A DNA stretch of 64,000 nucleotides from Paraburkholderia kirstenboschensis (GCF_904848585.1 NZ_CAJHCR010000001.1:186001-250000), one strand, 5' to 3'; positions 34,345 to 44,289 are shown, numbered from the stretch's first letter. The notes: a model not told the origin generated them from the sequence alone. Numbers and translations are program-made.

Positions 34345-36018
34345 TTACGCGCTCAACACCGCGCGGTCGAAATAGAGCTGCGCGAGCGCGGTGAAGCGCA
34401 CGCCGTTCAGGCCCTTGCGCATAGCGATCAGCTGATCGTAGAAGAACGGAATGATGATCGGCGTCTCGTCGAGCAGCAGCGTCTGGATCTGGCCGGAGAT
34501 TTTCTTCTGCGATGCGAGGTCGATGGCCGCGACGAATTGCGCGACCAGTTGATCGTATTGCGGGTTCTTGAAGTGCGCGGCATTCCACGTGCCGCTGCTC
34601 GTGAGCGGCGCATTGAGAAACACGTTCGGCACGCCGCGATGACCGTAGTCGGTGATGCCGAGCGGCGAGTCGAGCCAGTCGGATTTGCCCGGCGTGCCCG
34701 CGCCGTAATACAGCGACTGGCTCTCCACCTTCAGATTGATACGCACGCCGATCGCCTTCGCCGCGTTCTGCACGACGACCGCGAGATCGGGAATCTCCAT
34801 GTACTTTTCGGTGGTCAGCGTCACGTCGAAACCGTTGGGCACGCCCGCTTGCGCGAGCAGTTGCTTCGCTTTCGCCACGTCGATTTTGCGCTGCGCGACA
34901 CCAGCATCGGACGACGGAAACACCGGCGCAAAGGGACTGTCGTTGCCGAGTTGCGCGCGACCCTTGAAGAGGCCGCGCACCAGCACTTCGCGATCGATCG
35001 ATAGCGCAAGCGCCTGACGCACGCGTTTGTCCTTGAAGAGCGGGTTGTCGTTGCGCATGTGAATCTGCCGATGCGCGCTCGACTTCACGCCGATTGCCTT
35101 GTAGTCGGGATTGTTCAGAATGGCCGCGCCGCCTTGCACGGTGAAGGTGCCCATCACGTCGGCCTGATGGCCTTGCAATGCGAGCAGTTGCGCCTGCTGG
35201 TCCGCGTAGAAGGAAAACTGTACGCGTTGCGGTAACGCTTTTTCGCCCCAGTAATCGGGGTTGCGCACGAACGATGCGCCGACCTTCGGCTGATACTTCT
35301 CGAACCTGAACGGACCGGTACCGATGAAGCTCTTTTCATAACCGCCCGCGTAATTCGCGGGCAAGATCACGGCGTTGTAATTGTCCGAGGAAACGTAGTA
35401 CGGGAAATTGCCGTTCGGCGCGTCGAGATGGAACGCGACGGTGTGCTCGTCAACCACCTTCGCGCCGCCTTTGGACAGCACGCCCTTCAATACCGAGAGC
35501 GCCGCCGAGCCGCTCGCAGGGTCGGCGAGACGGTCGAATGTCGCGACCACGTCTTTGGCTGTGAAGGGTTGGCCGTCGTGGAATTTGACGTTCTCGCGCA
35601 GCTTGAACGTCCACACGTCGCCCTTGTCATTCGGCTTCCAGGACAGCGCAAGGGCCGGCTTCAGCATGAGCTTTTCGCCGTCGTCGTCGATCAGGAATTC
35701 GCCGGTCTGGTTCAGCAGCGCGAGGCTCGCGGCATCGGTCACGGTCAGCGGGTCGACGGCGCCTGCAGGCGTCAGATGCGCGACGCGAATCGTCTGGTTC
35801 GAAGGAACACCTGCGCCCGCCTGACCTTGTGCCCGCGCTCCCGGTGCATTCAGCACGCCGCCGCCAACGAGCGACAAACCGATCACGCTCGCATAGCGCA
35901 GCAGATCGCGGCGAGTGATGCGGCCGGCGAGAAACTCGTCGATTGCATGGTTGCCGTACGCGTCGGCGGTGCTGCGGGCGAGGTCGAGAGCGGGGAATCG
36001 GTCAGCGGGAGTCTTCAT
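34345..36018 (-). CDS. ABC transporter substrate-binding protein, family 5 (peptide type)
   Basis: A 557-residue periplasmic binding protein. The N terminus is a likely Tat signal: a polar region, twin arginine in TRRDLLRYAS (Arg36-Arg37), a hydrophobic stretch and a cleavage site near ARA63. The family-5 features include WTFKLRENVKFHDGQPFTA and GTGPFRFEKYQP. It is the first gene of the importer operon. Related proteins bind peptides, opines or glutathione; the ligand is not deducible here. Export by Tat would mean the protein folds before secretion. Confidence 0.92.
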   Translation of the reverse strand: MKTPADRFPALDLARSTADAYGNHAIDEFLAGRITRRDLLRYASVIGLSLVGGGVLNAPGARAQGQAGAGVPSNQTIRVAHLTPAGAVDPLTVTDAASLALLNQTGEFLIDDDGEKLMLKPALALSWKPNDKGDVWTFKLRENVKFHDGQPFTAKDVVATFDRLADPASGSAALSVLKGVLSKGGAKVVDEHTVAFHLDAPNGNFPYYVSSDNYNAVILPANYAGGYEKSFIGTGPFRFEKYQPKVGASFVRNPDYWGEKALPQRVQFSFYADQQAQLLALQGHQADVMGTFTVQGGAAILNNPDYKAIGVKSSAHRQIHMRNDNPLFKDKRVRQALALSIDREVLVRGLFKGRAQLGNDSPFAPVFPSSDAGVAQRKIDVAKAKQLLAQAGVPNGFDVTLTTEKYMEIPDLAVVVQNAAKAIGVRINLKVESQSLYYGAGTPGKSDWLDSPLGITDYGHRGVPNVFLNAPLTSSGTWNAAHFKNPQYDQLVAQFVAAIDLASQKKISGQIQTLLLDETPIIIPFFYDQLIAMRKGLNGVRFTALAQLYFDRAVLSA

Positions 36019-36392
36019 CGATGGAATGTCCAGTCCGTTCGGTTGCCGGTTCTGAGAAGCCGCGCCGGATGCGCGCCAGGCAGACTGCGAGGCGGCGCGA
36101 TTGCGGCGATGCTTGTGGCGATGCTTGTGGCGATGCTTGTGACGATATTAGGCGGCTTCAGTTTAAGCGATTGCTCGCGGATTGGAGCGCTTGCGGCGGT
36201 GTCGTGTTGGCGATCCGTGGATAAAAGGGCCGGTGTGTGTCGTCATCACAACGGTCGGCGCGACATTGCTGTGGCACTTCGGCGCCTCGCGCGCGCCGCG
36301 CCGGGGCTCGCGACGTTACAGCGGACGAACCGGCGTGGCAGCTATGGAAAGCTTACCGCCCGCGGCTCACGCGCGCGTCGACGTGGACGCAT
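36019..36392. other. Region between the NiCoT permease gene and the binding-protein gene
   Basis: 374 bp with no supportable gene. It should hold the importer operon promoter and contains three perfect copies of a 12-bp unit at 36106-36141. Confidence 0.5.
36106..36141. repeat. Three perfect 12-bp repeats GCGATGCTTGTG
   Basis: Units at 36106, 36118 and 36130, followed by the degenerate ACGAT. They lie about 90-125 bp upstream of the binding-protein start. Confidence 0.85.
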
Positions 36393-37421
36393 TTACCGCG
36401 CCGCGATGGCAGGGCGCTTCCAGCGATGAAACAGCACCGAGCCGATCCAGCACGCCATGAACGCAGCGACGATGCCGTAGCCGAGCACGCCGAACTGCTC
36501 ATTGGCGTTCGTCACCGCGTCCCATATCCCGCCATTCAGACCGAGCTTGTCCGACAGCAGTCCCAACGCCTCCACGCCGCCGATGACGATCGCGACGACA
36601 GCCGACACGAAGGTAATGCTCGCGTTGTAGTAGAGCTTGCGTTTGGGGTCGTCCATGGCCCAGCCGTATGCGTGGACCATCAGCACGTTATCCGTCGAAT
36701 CGACGAGCGTCATGCCAGCGGTGAAAAGCGCTGGAAACACCAGGATCGAATACAACGGCAAGCCCTTGCCGGCTTCGGACGCGGCAATCGCAAGCAAGCC
36801 GATCTCGGTCGCTGTGTCGAAGCCGAGCCCGAACAGTACGCCGACCGGGTACATATGCCAGCTTTTTGTCACGAGCCGGAACAGCGGCCGCAACGCGCGG
36901 GACAAGAGACCTCCCGGACCTGCTGTGTGGTCGGTGTCCAACGCGGCAGCAGCCGGTTCGCCGTCACGTTGGACATGACGATAACGCCGCCACACGTCGC
37001 GCAGAATCACGAGGTTCACGGCCGCGAGCACGAGCAGGAAGGTTGCGGAAACGAGCGTGCCGATCGTGCCGCCCACGGCCTTGAAGGTCTCGAAGCGGCC
37101 GTGCAGCGAATGCGCGGTCCACGCTATGCCGAGCGTCGCAAGAATCACGATGCTCGAATGTCCGAGCGAGAACGACAGGCCCACGCCGAGCGGCCGCTTG
37201 CCGGTCTGCATCAGTTTGCGCGTGACGGCGTCGATAGCGGCAATGTGGTCCGCGTCGACTGCATGGCGCAGACCGAAACCGTATGCGAGCAACGCCGTGC
37301 CGAGCAGCAGCGGATAGTGGCGAAACGCAATCAGCGCCCATGCCCATGCGCCCAGATTGGCCGCGATCAGAACCGCGTACAGCGTGAGAAGGCGAGGGCG
37401 CAGCGAAGCAGTCGGCGTCAT
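36393..37421 (-). CDS. Nickel/cobalt permease, NiCoT (HoxN/NixA) family
   Basis: A 342-residue inner-membrane metal permease. The NiCoT signature RHAVDADHI (52-60), with the metal-binding HX4DH, is in TM2. SLGHSSIV, LFGLGFDTATEIG and GMTLVDSTDN are the other family motifs. Eight hydrophobic segments are visible. The gene lies 17 bp downstream of a His-rich cupin gene and is almost certainly cotranscribed with it. No urease, hydrogenase or cobalamin genes are adjacent, so Ni or Co preference cannot be told. I found no cobalamin riboswitch. Confidence 0.93.
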   Translation of the reverse strand: MTPTASLRPRLLTLYAVLIAANLGAWAWALIAFRHYPLLLGTALLAYGFGLRHAVDADHIAAIDAVTRKLMQTGKRPLGVGLSFSLGHSSIVILATLGIAWTAHSLHGRFETFKAVGGTIGTLVSATFLLVLAAVNLVILRDVWRRYRHVQRDGEPAAAALDTDHTAGPGGLLSRALRPLFRLVTKSWHMYPVGVLFGLGFDTATEIGLLAIAASEAGKGLPLYSILVFPALFTAGMTLVDSTDNVLMVHAYGWAMDDPKRKLYYNASITFVSAVVAIVIGGVEALGLLSDKLGLNGGIWDAVTNANEQFGVLGYGIVAAFMACWIGSVLFHRWKRPAIAAR

Positions 37422-37438
37422 GAGTCGCGTGAAAGTAG

Positions 37439-37963
37439 TTAGTGATCGTGCGGATGTTTGTGAATCGGATCGACCCAATACACCGCTTCGGGTTGTTCGA
37501 CGGCGTCGATATTCAGATTGACCACCACAGCTTCGTTGTCGCTGCGCACGAGCACGCATTCGAGCGGGTCGTCGGTGCTCGCGTTGATTTCCTGATGCGG
37601 CACATACGGCGGCACAAAGATGAAGTCGCCAGGACCGGCTTCGGCGGTGAACTCCAGGTGCTCGCCCCAACGCATCCGCGCCTGGCCGCGCACCACGTAG
37701 ATCACGCTTTCGAGCGCGCCGTGATGATGAGCGCCGGTCTTCGCATTCGGATGGATCGTCACCGTGCCGGCCCAGATTTTCTGCGCGCCGACGCGTGCGG
37801 CATTGATCGCGGCCGCGCGATTCATGCCTGGCGTCTGCGCGGTGTTGGTGTCGAGCTGATCGCCTCGAATCACCTTCACGCCGTGCTCGCGCCAATCGAC
37901 AGGTGCGGACTCCTGCTTGTCGTGCTCGTCGTTGTAGTGCGGATGTTCGTGATCCTGGCTCAT
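37439..37963 (-). CDS. Cupin protein with His-rich termini
   Basis: A 174-residue single-domain cupin starting MSQDHEHPHYNDEHD. Cupin motif 1 is at AHHHGALESVIYVVRGQARM and motif 2 at GDFIFVPPYVPHQEI; together they provide the metal-binding His/Glu set. Both ends are His-rich: four His in the first 14 residues and IHKHPHDH at the C terminus, as in metallochaperones. GAGGAG precedes the ATG. It sits immediately upstream of a nickel/cobalt permease, so a role in handling or storing the imported metal is an attractive inference. Confidence 0.85.
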   Translation of the reverse strand: MSQDHEHPHYNDEHDKQESAPVDWREHGVKVIRGDQLDTNTAQTPGMNRAAAINAARVGAQKIWAGTVTIHPNAKTGAHHHGALESVIYVVRGQARMRWGEHLEFTAEAGPGDFIFVPPYVPHQEINASTDDPLECVLVRSDNEAVVVNLNIDAVEQPEAVYWVDPIHKHPHDH

Positions 37964-38088
37964 CGCATGTCTCCTCGTGGGCTTGCGTTTGACATTCGTC
38001 GTGGCAATCGTCGCGGCGCCGTTCGGCATTTTTACACGTTAAAAAACGTGCGTGGGGCGAGTGACCGCCTGCGTCCTTCATGGACGAA

Positions 38089-38120
38089 AAAAAAGCCCGT
38101 TTGTGAAGGACGGGCTTTGA
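38089..38120 (-). terminator. Intrinsic terminator of fusA
   Basis: AAAGCCCGT (38092-38100) / ACGGGCTTT (38110-38118). On the minus strand it runs into a long T-run. Confidence 0.88.
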
Positions 38121-38178
38121 CCGGTCAGCCTGAGCGGCCTTGTTGCGGCACGCAGGCTTTTTTCATCGGCGCAAGCGC

Positions 38179-40284
38179 CTACTTGTGCTTTGCGTTGATC
38201 ACGGCTTCGGCGACGTTGTTCGGCGTTTCAGCATAGTGCTTGAACTCCATCGTGTAGGTCGCGCGGCCTTGCGTGGCCGAGCGCAGCGACGTGGAGTAGC
38301 CGAACATTTCCGCGAGCGGCACTTCGGCGCGCACCAGCTTGCCGCCGCCGCCCGCAATGTCTTCCATGCCTTGCACGAGGCCGCGGCGGCTCGACAGATC
38401 GCCCATTACGTTGCCCATGAAGTCTTCGGGCGTTTCCACCTCGACGGCCATCATCGGCTCGAGCAGCACGGGCTTCGCCTTGCGCATTGCTTCCTTGAAG
38501 GCCATCGAACCGGCCATGCGGAACGCGTTCTCGTTCGAGTCGACGTCGTGGTACGAGCCGAAGGTCAGCGTCACCTTCACGTCGACCACGGGATAGCCCG
38601 CGAGCACGCCGGCTTTCAGCGTTTCCTGGATGCCCTTGTCGACGGCAGGAATGTATTCGCGCGGAATCACGCCGCCCTTGATCGCGTCAACGAACTCGTA
38701 GCCCTTGCCCTGCGGCGCCGGCTCGAGCGTGAGCACCGCGTGGCCATACTGACCGCGGCCACCCGATTGCTTGACGAACTTGCCCTCGACGTCTTCGACC
38801 TTGTTGCGCACCGTTTCGCGGTAGGCGACCTGCGGCTTGCCGACGGTCGCTTCCACGCCGAACTCGCGCTTCATCCGGTCGACGAGAATTTCCAGGTGCA
38901 GCTCGCCCATGCCGGAGATGATCGTCTGGCCGGATTCTTCGTCCGTTTGCACGCGGAACGACGGGTCTTCCTGCGCGAGACGATTGAGCGCGATGCCCAT
39001 CTTTTCCTGGTCGACCTTGGTCTTCGGCTCCACGGCCTGCGAGATCACCGGCTCGGGGAAGATCATCTTTTCGAGGATGATCACGTGGTTCGGATCGCAC
39101 AGCGTGTCGCCGGTAGTCGCTTCCTTCAGGCCGACTGCCGCGGCGATGTCGCCCGCGTAGACCTCCTTGATTTCCTTGCGCTCGTTCGCGTGCATCTGCA
39201 GGATCCGGCCGAGGCGCTCCTTCTTTTCCTTGATCGCGTTGTAGACCGTGTCGCCCGAATTCACGACGCCGGAGTACACACGGAAGAAAATCAGCTGGCC
39301 GACGAACGGGTCCGTCATGATCTTGAAGGCGAGCGCAGAGAACGGATCGGTGTCGTTCGGGTGACGCTCGATCTCCTTGTCGTGTTCGTCGTGACCGGTA
39401 ATCGCCGGCACGTCGACCGGCGACGGCAGATAGTCGATCACCGCGTCGAGCATGGCCTGCACGCCCTTGTTCTTGAACGCGCTGCCGCACAGCATCGGCA
39501 CGATTTCATTGGCGATGCAGCGCGCGCGAATGCCGTGCTTGATTTCCTCTTCGGTCAGCGCTTCGCCGCCCAGGTATTTGTCGAGCAGTTCTTCGTTCGC
39601 CTCGGCGGCGGCCTCGACCATCTTGTCGTGCCATTCCTTCGCGGTGCCAGCGAGCTCCGCCGGGATGTCACGGTATTCGAACTTGATGCCCTGGTTCTCA
39701 TCGTCCCAGAAAATGGCTTTCATCTTGACCAGATCGACCACGCCCTGGAAGTGTTCTTCCGCGCCGATTGGAATCTGGATCGGCACCGCGACGCCCTTCA
39801 GGCGCTCGCCGATCTGCCGCTGCACACGGAAAAAGTCTGCACCGACGCGGTCCATCTTGTTGACGAACGCGATGCGCGGCACCTTGTACTTGTTCGCCTG
39901 ACGCCAGACGGTTTCAGATTGCGGCTGCACACCGCCCACCGAGTCGTAGACCATGCAGGCGCCGTCGAGCACTCGCATGGAGCGCTCGACTTCGATCGTG
40001 AAGTCGACGTGACCCGGCGTGTCGATAATGTTGATCCGATGCTCCGGATAGTTGCCGGCCATGCCTTTCCAGAAGGCAGTCGTGGCCGCCGACGTAATCG
40101 TGATGCCGCGCTCCTGCTCCTGTTCCATCCAGTCCATCGTCGCCGCACCGTCGTGAACCTCACCGATCTTGTGGGTCACGCCGGTGTAGAACAGGATGCG
40201 TTCGGTGGTGGTGGTTTTGCCGGCATCGATGTGAGCGCTGATGCCGATATTCCGGTAGCGCTCGATGGGAGTCTTGCGGGGCAC
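38179..40284 (-). CDS. fusA: Elongation factor G, isolated copy
   Basis: A 701-residue EF-G, the GTPase that moves tRNA and mRNA through the ribosome. G1 AHIDAGKT is at about 17-24, DTPGHVD and NKMD follow, and domains II-V are complete to the C-terminal [12 protein letters not shown]. It uses a GTG start with a very strong AAGGAGG at 5 nt. The usual fusA lies in the str operon (rpsL-rpsG-fusA-tuf); here no ribosomal gene adjoins, so this is probably the second EF-G known in Burkholderia. Its terminator is just downstream. Confidence 0.93.
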   Translation of the reverse strand: MPRKTPIERYRNIGISAHIDAGKTTTTERILFYTGVTHKIGEVHDGAATMDWMEQEQERGITITSAATTAFWKGMAGNYPEHRINIIDTPGHVDFTIEVERSMRVLDGACMVYDSVGGVQPQSETVWRQANKYKVPRIAFVNKMDRVGADFFRVQRQIGERLKGVAVPIQIPIGAEEHFQGVVDLVKMKAIFWDDENQGIKFEYRDIPAELAGTAKEWHDKMVEAAAEANEELLDKYLGGEALTEEEIKHGIRARCIANEIVPMLCGSAFKNKGVQAMLDAVIDYLPSPVDVPAITGHDEHDKEIERHPNDTDPFSALAFKIMTDPFVGQLIFFRVYSGVVNSGDTVYNAIKEKKERLGRILQMHANERKEIKEVYAGDIAAAVGLKEATTGDTLCDPNHVIILEKMIFPEPVISQAVEPKTKVDQEKMGIALNRLAQEDPSFRVQTDEESGQTIISGMGELHLEILVDRMKREFGVEATVGKPQVAYRETVRNKVEDVEGKFVKQSGGRGQYGHAVLTLEPAPQGKGYEFVDAIKGGVIPREYIPAVDKGIQETLKAGVLAGYPVVDVKVTLTFGSYHDVDSNENAFRMAGSMAFKEAMRKAKPVLLEPMMAVEVETPEDFMGNVMGDLSSRRGLVQGMEDIAGGGGKLVRAEVPLAEMFGYSTSLRSATQGRATYTMEFKHYAETPNNVAEAVINAKHK

Positions 40285-40649
40285 GTGAACCTCCTTGGAA
40301 TAGCGCGCCTGAAACGGTTGGCGGGCGGCAGTCTGTGCCGTCCGGACCGCGGGATGCTGCGTTGCTAAGAATACTAGGATAGCGCGTCGGCCCGTCTTTT
40401 GCAGGAATCTTGCCAGGCGAGGGCTGGCGGGGCGGGGCGGGGGGCGGCGGTGCTGTAATGCAAGATTAACGGGCAGCGCACGGCGAGAATGACAAAAGCC
40501 GGCGCCTCTGAGAAGGCGACGGCTTTTCGGTGACGCATCTGACGAAGCGGCTGGCTTTTCAGCAGCGCTGCCGCTGCGAAATGAGGCGGTGTGTGCGGCG
40601 GAGCACTGCGCGATCTACCCACGAACCGCCGTGCAAACTCGTGCGCGAG
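40285..40649. other. Region between fusA and the DUF192 gene
   Basis: 365 bp with no supportable gene. It contains the DUF192 gene terminator (40494-40527) and must hold the fusA promoter. Confidence 0.5.
40494..40527 (-). terminator. Terminator of the DUF192 gene
   Basis: Two-part stem: AAAAGCCG (40494-40501) / CGGCTTTT (40520-40527) outside, CGCCT/AGGCG inside. It lies about 120 bp past the stop. Confidence 0.7.
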
Positions 40650-41165
40650 TTACTGCGCAGCCGGCAGCCCCTGAATCTTCATTCCGGGCTTGATACCCTT
40701 TGACGTGAACCAGCCCTTGCTCATCTCGAGCGCGTAGACGCCGTTGTTCTTCGGGCAGTGGTTGTTGGTCGTTTCCGCCTGCATTTCGTCGATGTCGGTC
40801 ACGGTGCCGTCCGCCCGGATGAACGCAATCGACAACGGGATCAGCGTGTTCTTCATCCAGAAGCAATGCACGGCGTTCTCGTTGAACACGAACAGCATGC
40901 CTTCGTTCGGTGCCAGCTTCGTGCGATACATCAGACCTTGCTCGCGATCCGCGTCGTTAGCGGCGACGGCCGCGTCGATTACGAACATGCCGGCGGTGAG
41001 CTTCGCGCGCGGAAATTCGCCAGGCTGTTTCGCGCCGGCCGGCATTTGCTGCGCATGAGCGGGGGCCGCATTGAGAGCGGCAAACGACACCGCCGACACC
41101 GCCGCGAACGGCAGGATTGCGGCAACGGCGAAACGCGCCATCAACGAGCGCATGGGAAATCGCAC
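40650..41165 (-). CDS. DUF192 secreted protein
   Basis: A 171-residue protein with a Sec signal peptide (first ~35 residues, ending AAPAHA). The mature part is a DUF192 domain: REQGLMYRTKLAPNEGMLFVF, then FWMKNTLIPLSIAFI and the DIDEMQA and ALEMSKGWF segments. The function of this periplasmic beta-rich domain is unknown. The GTG at 41165 is chosen because AAGGAG lies 7 nt upstream (giving VRFPMRSLMARF); an in-frame ATG four codons later is the alternative. Confidence 0.85.
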   Translation of the reverse strand: MRFPMRSLMARFAVAAILPFAAVSAVSFAALNAAPAHAQQMPAGAKQPGEFPRAKLTAGMFVIDAAVAANDADREQGLMYRTKLAPNEGMLFVFNENAVHCFWMKNTLIPLSIAFIRADGTVTDIDEMQAETTNNHCPKNNGVYALEMSKGWFTSKGIKPGMKIQGLPAAQ

Positions 41166-41214
41166 GGCATGACTCCTTGCTGAAATTAACCGGGGAATGT
41201 TACGCGAGCGCGTC

Positions 41215-41254
41215 AAAAACAAAAAGGCAGATCGCCTTGCGGTGATCTGCCTTT
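41215..41254 (-). terminator. Terminator of the Ala/Lys-rich protein gene
   Basis: Perfect 11-bp stem AAAGGCAGATC (41223-41233) / GATCTGCCTTT (41244-41254), followed on the minus strand by TTTTTGTTTTT. Confidence 0.9.
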
Positions 41255-41309
41255 CAACGCCGTAAGAACGGCAATGAAGCTTGTTCTTGACTGCGTCTTT
41301 ACAACAAAC

Positions 41310-41504
41310 TTACTCCGAAGCGCCCGAAGCTGCAGCAGCAGCTGCTGCCTTCTTGTGCGACTTCTTGTGAGCGTGCTTCGTGGTCTTCTTTGCCGACGAA
41401 GCAGCAGCTGCCGGAGCTGCCGAAGCTGCTGCCGGTGCCGAAGCTTGTGCGAATGCTGCCGTTGCGAAGAGGCCAGCGACCAGAGCGGCGATCAGTTTGT
41501 TCAT
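41310..41504 (-). CDS. Small secreted Ala/Lys/His-rich protein (acid-shock-like)
   Basis: A 64-residue protein starting MNKLIAALVAGLFATAAFA, a clear signal peptide with cleavage after AFA. The mature peptide is nearly all Ala, Ser, Lys and His (SSAKKTTKHAHKKSHKKA). This composition resembles the acid-shock protein Asr of enterobacteria, but low complexity makes homology uncertain. GAGGA precedes the ATG and a strong terminator follows, which supports a real, well-expressed monocistronic gene. Confidence 0.75.
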   Translation of the reverse strand: MNKLIAALVAGLFATAAFAQASAPAAASAAPAAAASSAKKTTKHAHKKSHKKAAAAAAASGASE

Positions 41505-41891
41505 TTTGAAAATCCTCAGCATTAGTTAATTAACCAAATGACCCGGTTATGTTTGAGTCATGTCGGTAAACGTGCCATCCACCTTTCGGTTGACAGGTGC
41601 ATCGAACAAATTTTCGACGCGCCTGCCTAGCGCTCAGACTGCCTGCACTGACCGCGCATGCGGCTTGTACAAAAGGCCCTTAAGGCTGAATGCCGGACAG
41701 CTTCGAGCGGCATCTGCGTCGAATAACGCGTGAGCTCGCGCACCGGTTGACGTGAATTTTCCGGAAAGTTTCGATGTGGGACGTTGAGGTGAACCAGGCT
41801 TTGGACCAGTTGCGCGAATGTCGCTGTTTCACGGTTTTTCATCCGCGAGTTTCACGCGCCGTTTTGCTCGCGCAGACAATGACTTAGCGAT
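41505..41891. other. Intergenic region between the small secreted gene and rluE
   Basis: 387 bp in which I see no gene, clear promoter or terminator. A minus-strand open frame at 41627-41842 has no recognisable features. Confidence 0.4.
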
Positions 41892-42461
41892 TCAGACGAA
41901 GCCTTCCCATGGTGCTTTCAGCGGCAGATCGACGCTTTCTCCGGGCTGCAGACCAAGCGAAAAAATATCGAGCGCGCCGATGCCGACACGCACGAGACGC
42001 AGCGTCGGAAAGCCGACCGCGGCCGTCATACGGCGCACCTGGCGGTTCTTGCCCTCGGTGATCGACAACTCGATCCACGTGGTCGGAATTGCGGCGCGAT
42101 AGCGGATCGGCGGCGTGCGGGCCCAAAGCGTATCGGTCGGCTCGACATAGTCGGCGCGGCAGGGCTGCGTCACGTAGTCGCCCAGATCGACTCCACGCGC
42201 GAGTTTTTTCAACGCGACGGAATCGACGGCGCCTTCCACTTGCGCCCAATAGCGCTTGACGAGCTTGTGACGCGGTTCGGCGATACGCGCTTGCAGCGCG
42301 CCGTCGTCGGTGAGAAGCAGCAGGCCCTCGCTGTCCGAGTCGAGACGCCCGGCTGGATAAACACCGGGCACCTTGACCCAGTCGGCAAGCGAAGCGCGCG
42401 TCTCGTGCGCAGAAAACTGGCAGATCGTGCCAAACGGCTTGTTCAGGGCGAGAAGGCGCAT
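41892..42461 (-). CDS. rluE: 23S rRNA pseudouridine synthase RluE
   Basis: A 189-residue RsuA-family synthase without an S4 domain, as in RluE, which modifies U2457 of E. coli 23S rRNA. The catalytic Asp41 lies in AGRLDSDSEGLLLLT, and KRYWAQVEG, TEGKNRQVRRM and RLVRVGIG are the other family motifs. Start MRLLALNKPFG. It is a single gene between non-coding stretches. Confidence 0.92.
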   Translation of the reverse strand: MRLLALNKPFGTICQFSAHETRASLADWVKVPGVYPAGRLDSDSEGLLLLTDDGALQARIAEPRHKLVKRYWAQVEGAVDSVALKKLARGVDLGDYVTQPCRADYVEPTDTLWARTPPIRYRAAIPTTWIELSITEGKNRQVRRMTAAVGFPTLRLVRVGIGALDIFSLGLQPGESVDLPLKAPWEGFV

Positions 42462-42789
42462 AAGAATGATGGAGTGGTGCGACGCCCGTCGCGGCGTGAA
42501 GCGCCGATGCGCAAACAGAACGCGCTGGGCCTGCAGTCGATGGCGCGATCATAAAGCATAGCGCGTGTCCGAAAACGCTGAGTCCTATATAAGACACTAC
42601 GCTCGGCCGCGGCGGCCATGGGCGTTTTATGTTGGAAAACCCCGAGCCGCTCTCGCCTCGGTGCAGCGGCCGCGTGGGCTAGAATAACGGCCAGGCCGCT
42701 TGCGGGCGTCCGGCATTGCGCGTAGCGAGGAGCGCCCATTTTCGCAGTCTCCCATCAGCTTTCAGCACAGCCTTCACTGGAGTCCGATC
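42462..42789. other. Divergent intergenic region rluE / icd
   Basis: 328 bp without a gene. A TAGAAT at 42680-42685 may be the icd -10, giving a leader of about 98 nt; the -35 is poor. Confidence 0.4.
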
Positions 42790-44046
42790 ATGCCGTATCA
42801 GCACATCAAGGTTCCGACCGGTGGTGACAAGATCACCGTCAATGCGGATTTCTCGCTCAACGTTTCCGACCAGCCGATCATTCCGTTTATCGAAGGCGAC
42901 GGCACCGGTGTCGACATCACGCCGGTCATGATCAAGGTCGTGGACGCCGCAGTGGAAAAAGCCTACGCGGGCAAAAAGAAAATCCACTGGATGGAAATCT
43001 ACGCGGGCGAGAAGTCGACCAAGGTCTACGGTCCGGACGTATGGCTGCCGGAAGAAACGCTTCAGGTGCTGAAGGAATATGTGGTGTCGATCAAGGGGCC
43101 GCTCACCACGCCCGTTGGTGGCGGCATCCGTTCGCTGAACGTCGCGCTGCGTCAGGAACTCGACCTGTACGTGTGTCTGCGTCCCGTTCAGTACTTCAAG
43201 GGCGTGCCGTCGCCCGTGCGCGAGCCGGAGAAAACCAACATGGTGATCTTCCGCGAGAACTCGGAAGACATCTACGCGGGTATCGAATGGCCGGCCGAAT
43301 CTGAAGAGGCGAAGAAGGTCATCAAATTCCTGAGGGAAGAGATGGGCGTGAAGAAGATCCGCTTCCCCGAAACATCGGGAATCGGTATCAAGCCGGTGTC
43401 GCGCGAGGGTACGGAGCGTCTCGTGCGCAAGGCGATCCAGTATGCAATCGACAACGATCGCCGTTCGGTCACGCTCGTGCACAAAGGCAACATCATGAAG
43501 TACACAGAAGGCGCGTTCCGTGACTACGGTTATGCGCTCGCGCAGAAGGAGTTCAACGCCGAGTTGATCGACGGCGGTCCGTGGATGAAGGTCAAGAATC
43601 CGAAAACGGGCGGCGACGTCGTCGTGAAGGACGTGATCGCCGACGCGTTTCTGCAGCAGATCCTGTTGCGCCCCGCCGAATACGACGTGATCGCAACGCT
43701 CAATCTGAACGGCGACTACGTGTCGGACGCGCTGGCCGCGCAGGTCGGCGGAATCGGCATCGCGCCGGGTGCGAACATGTCGGATTCGGTCGCAATGTTC
43801 GAGGCCACGCACGGCACGGCGCCGAAATATGCGGGCAAGGACTACGTGAATCCGGGCTCGGAAATTCTTTCGGCGGAAATGATGCTGCGCCACATGGGCT
43901 GGTTCGAAGCGGCGGATCTCATCATCAAGTCGATGGAAACGTCCATCCTGCAAAAACGCGTCACTTACGACTTCGCGCGTCTGATGGAAGGCGCGACGCA
44001 GGTCTCCTGCTCGGGATTCGGCCAGGTGATGATCGAAAACATGTAA
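42790..44046 (+). CDS. icd: NADP-dependent isocitrate dehydrogenase
   Basis: Icd oxidises isocitrate to 2-oxoglutarate in the TCA cycle. The 418-residue protein starts [14 protein letters not shown], has [12 protein letters not shown] around residue 155 and the C-terminal [22 protein letters not shown] with [11 protein letters not shown]. This is the E. coli-type homodimeric enzyme. The Ser in ENSED is absent from the E. coli kinase-site context only in neighbours, so phosphorylation control cannot be judged; no aceK is near. GGAG precedes the ATG. Confidence 0.96.
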   Translation: MPYQHIKVPTGGDKITVNADFSLNVSDQPIIPFIEGDGTGVDITPVMIKVVDAAVEKAYAGKKKIHWMEIYAGEKSTKVYGPDVWLPEETLQVLKEYVVSIKGPLTTPVGGGIRSLNVALRQELDLYVCLRPVQYFKGVPSPVREPEKTNMVIFRENSEDIYAGIEWPAESEEAKKVIKFLREEMGVKKIRFPETSGIGIKPVSREGTERLVRKAIQYAIDNDRRSVTLVHKGNIMKYTEGAFRDYGYALAQKEFNAELIDGGPWMKVKNPKTGGDVVVKDVIADAFLQQILLRPAEYDVIATLNLNGDYVSDALAAQVGGIGIAPGANMSDSVAMFEATHGTAPKYAGKDYVNPGSEILSAEMMLRHMGWFEAADLIIKSMETSILQKRVTYDFARLMEGATQVSCSGFGQVMIENM

Positions 44047-44086
44047 GCGGCGCGCCGGGATCGACCCGGCTTGCATCGTCGAAAAT

Positions 44087-44120
44087 CCCGGTTGCGCTTC
44101 TGAGGCGGCCGGGTTTTTTT
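44087..44120 (+). terminator. Terminator of icd
   Basis: CCCGG (44087-44091) / CCGGG (44109-44113) with imperfect inner pairs and TTTTTTT after it. A second hairpin, GCCGGG-ATCGA-CCCGGC (44054-44070), precedes it. Confidence 0.75.
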
Positions 44121-44289
44121 ATGCTTGCCGTTCTGTATGAGATTCCGTTGTCGATGCGAATCGGCAGGAAGTGCAGCGCGCGATGACGCGGCGCGGCACA
44201 GTCAGATCGCTTGCGCGACCGTCTGCCCGTTATTTGGGACGTCGATGTATCCGCAACGGACTCCGGATCAACACGAAAGCGACGCCCAA

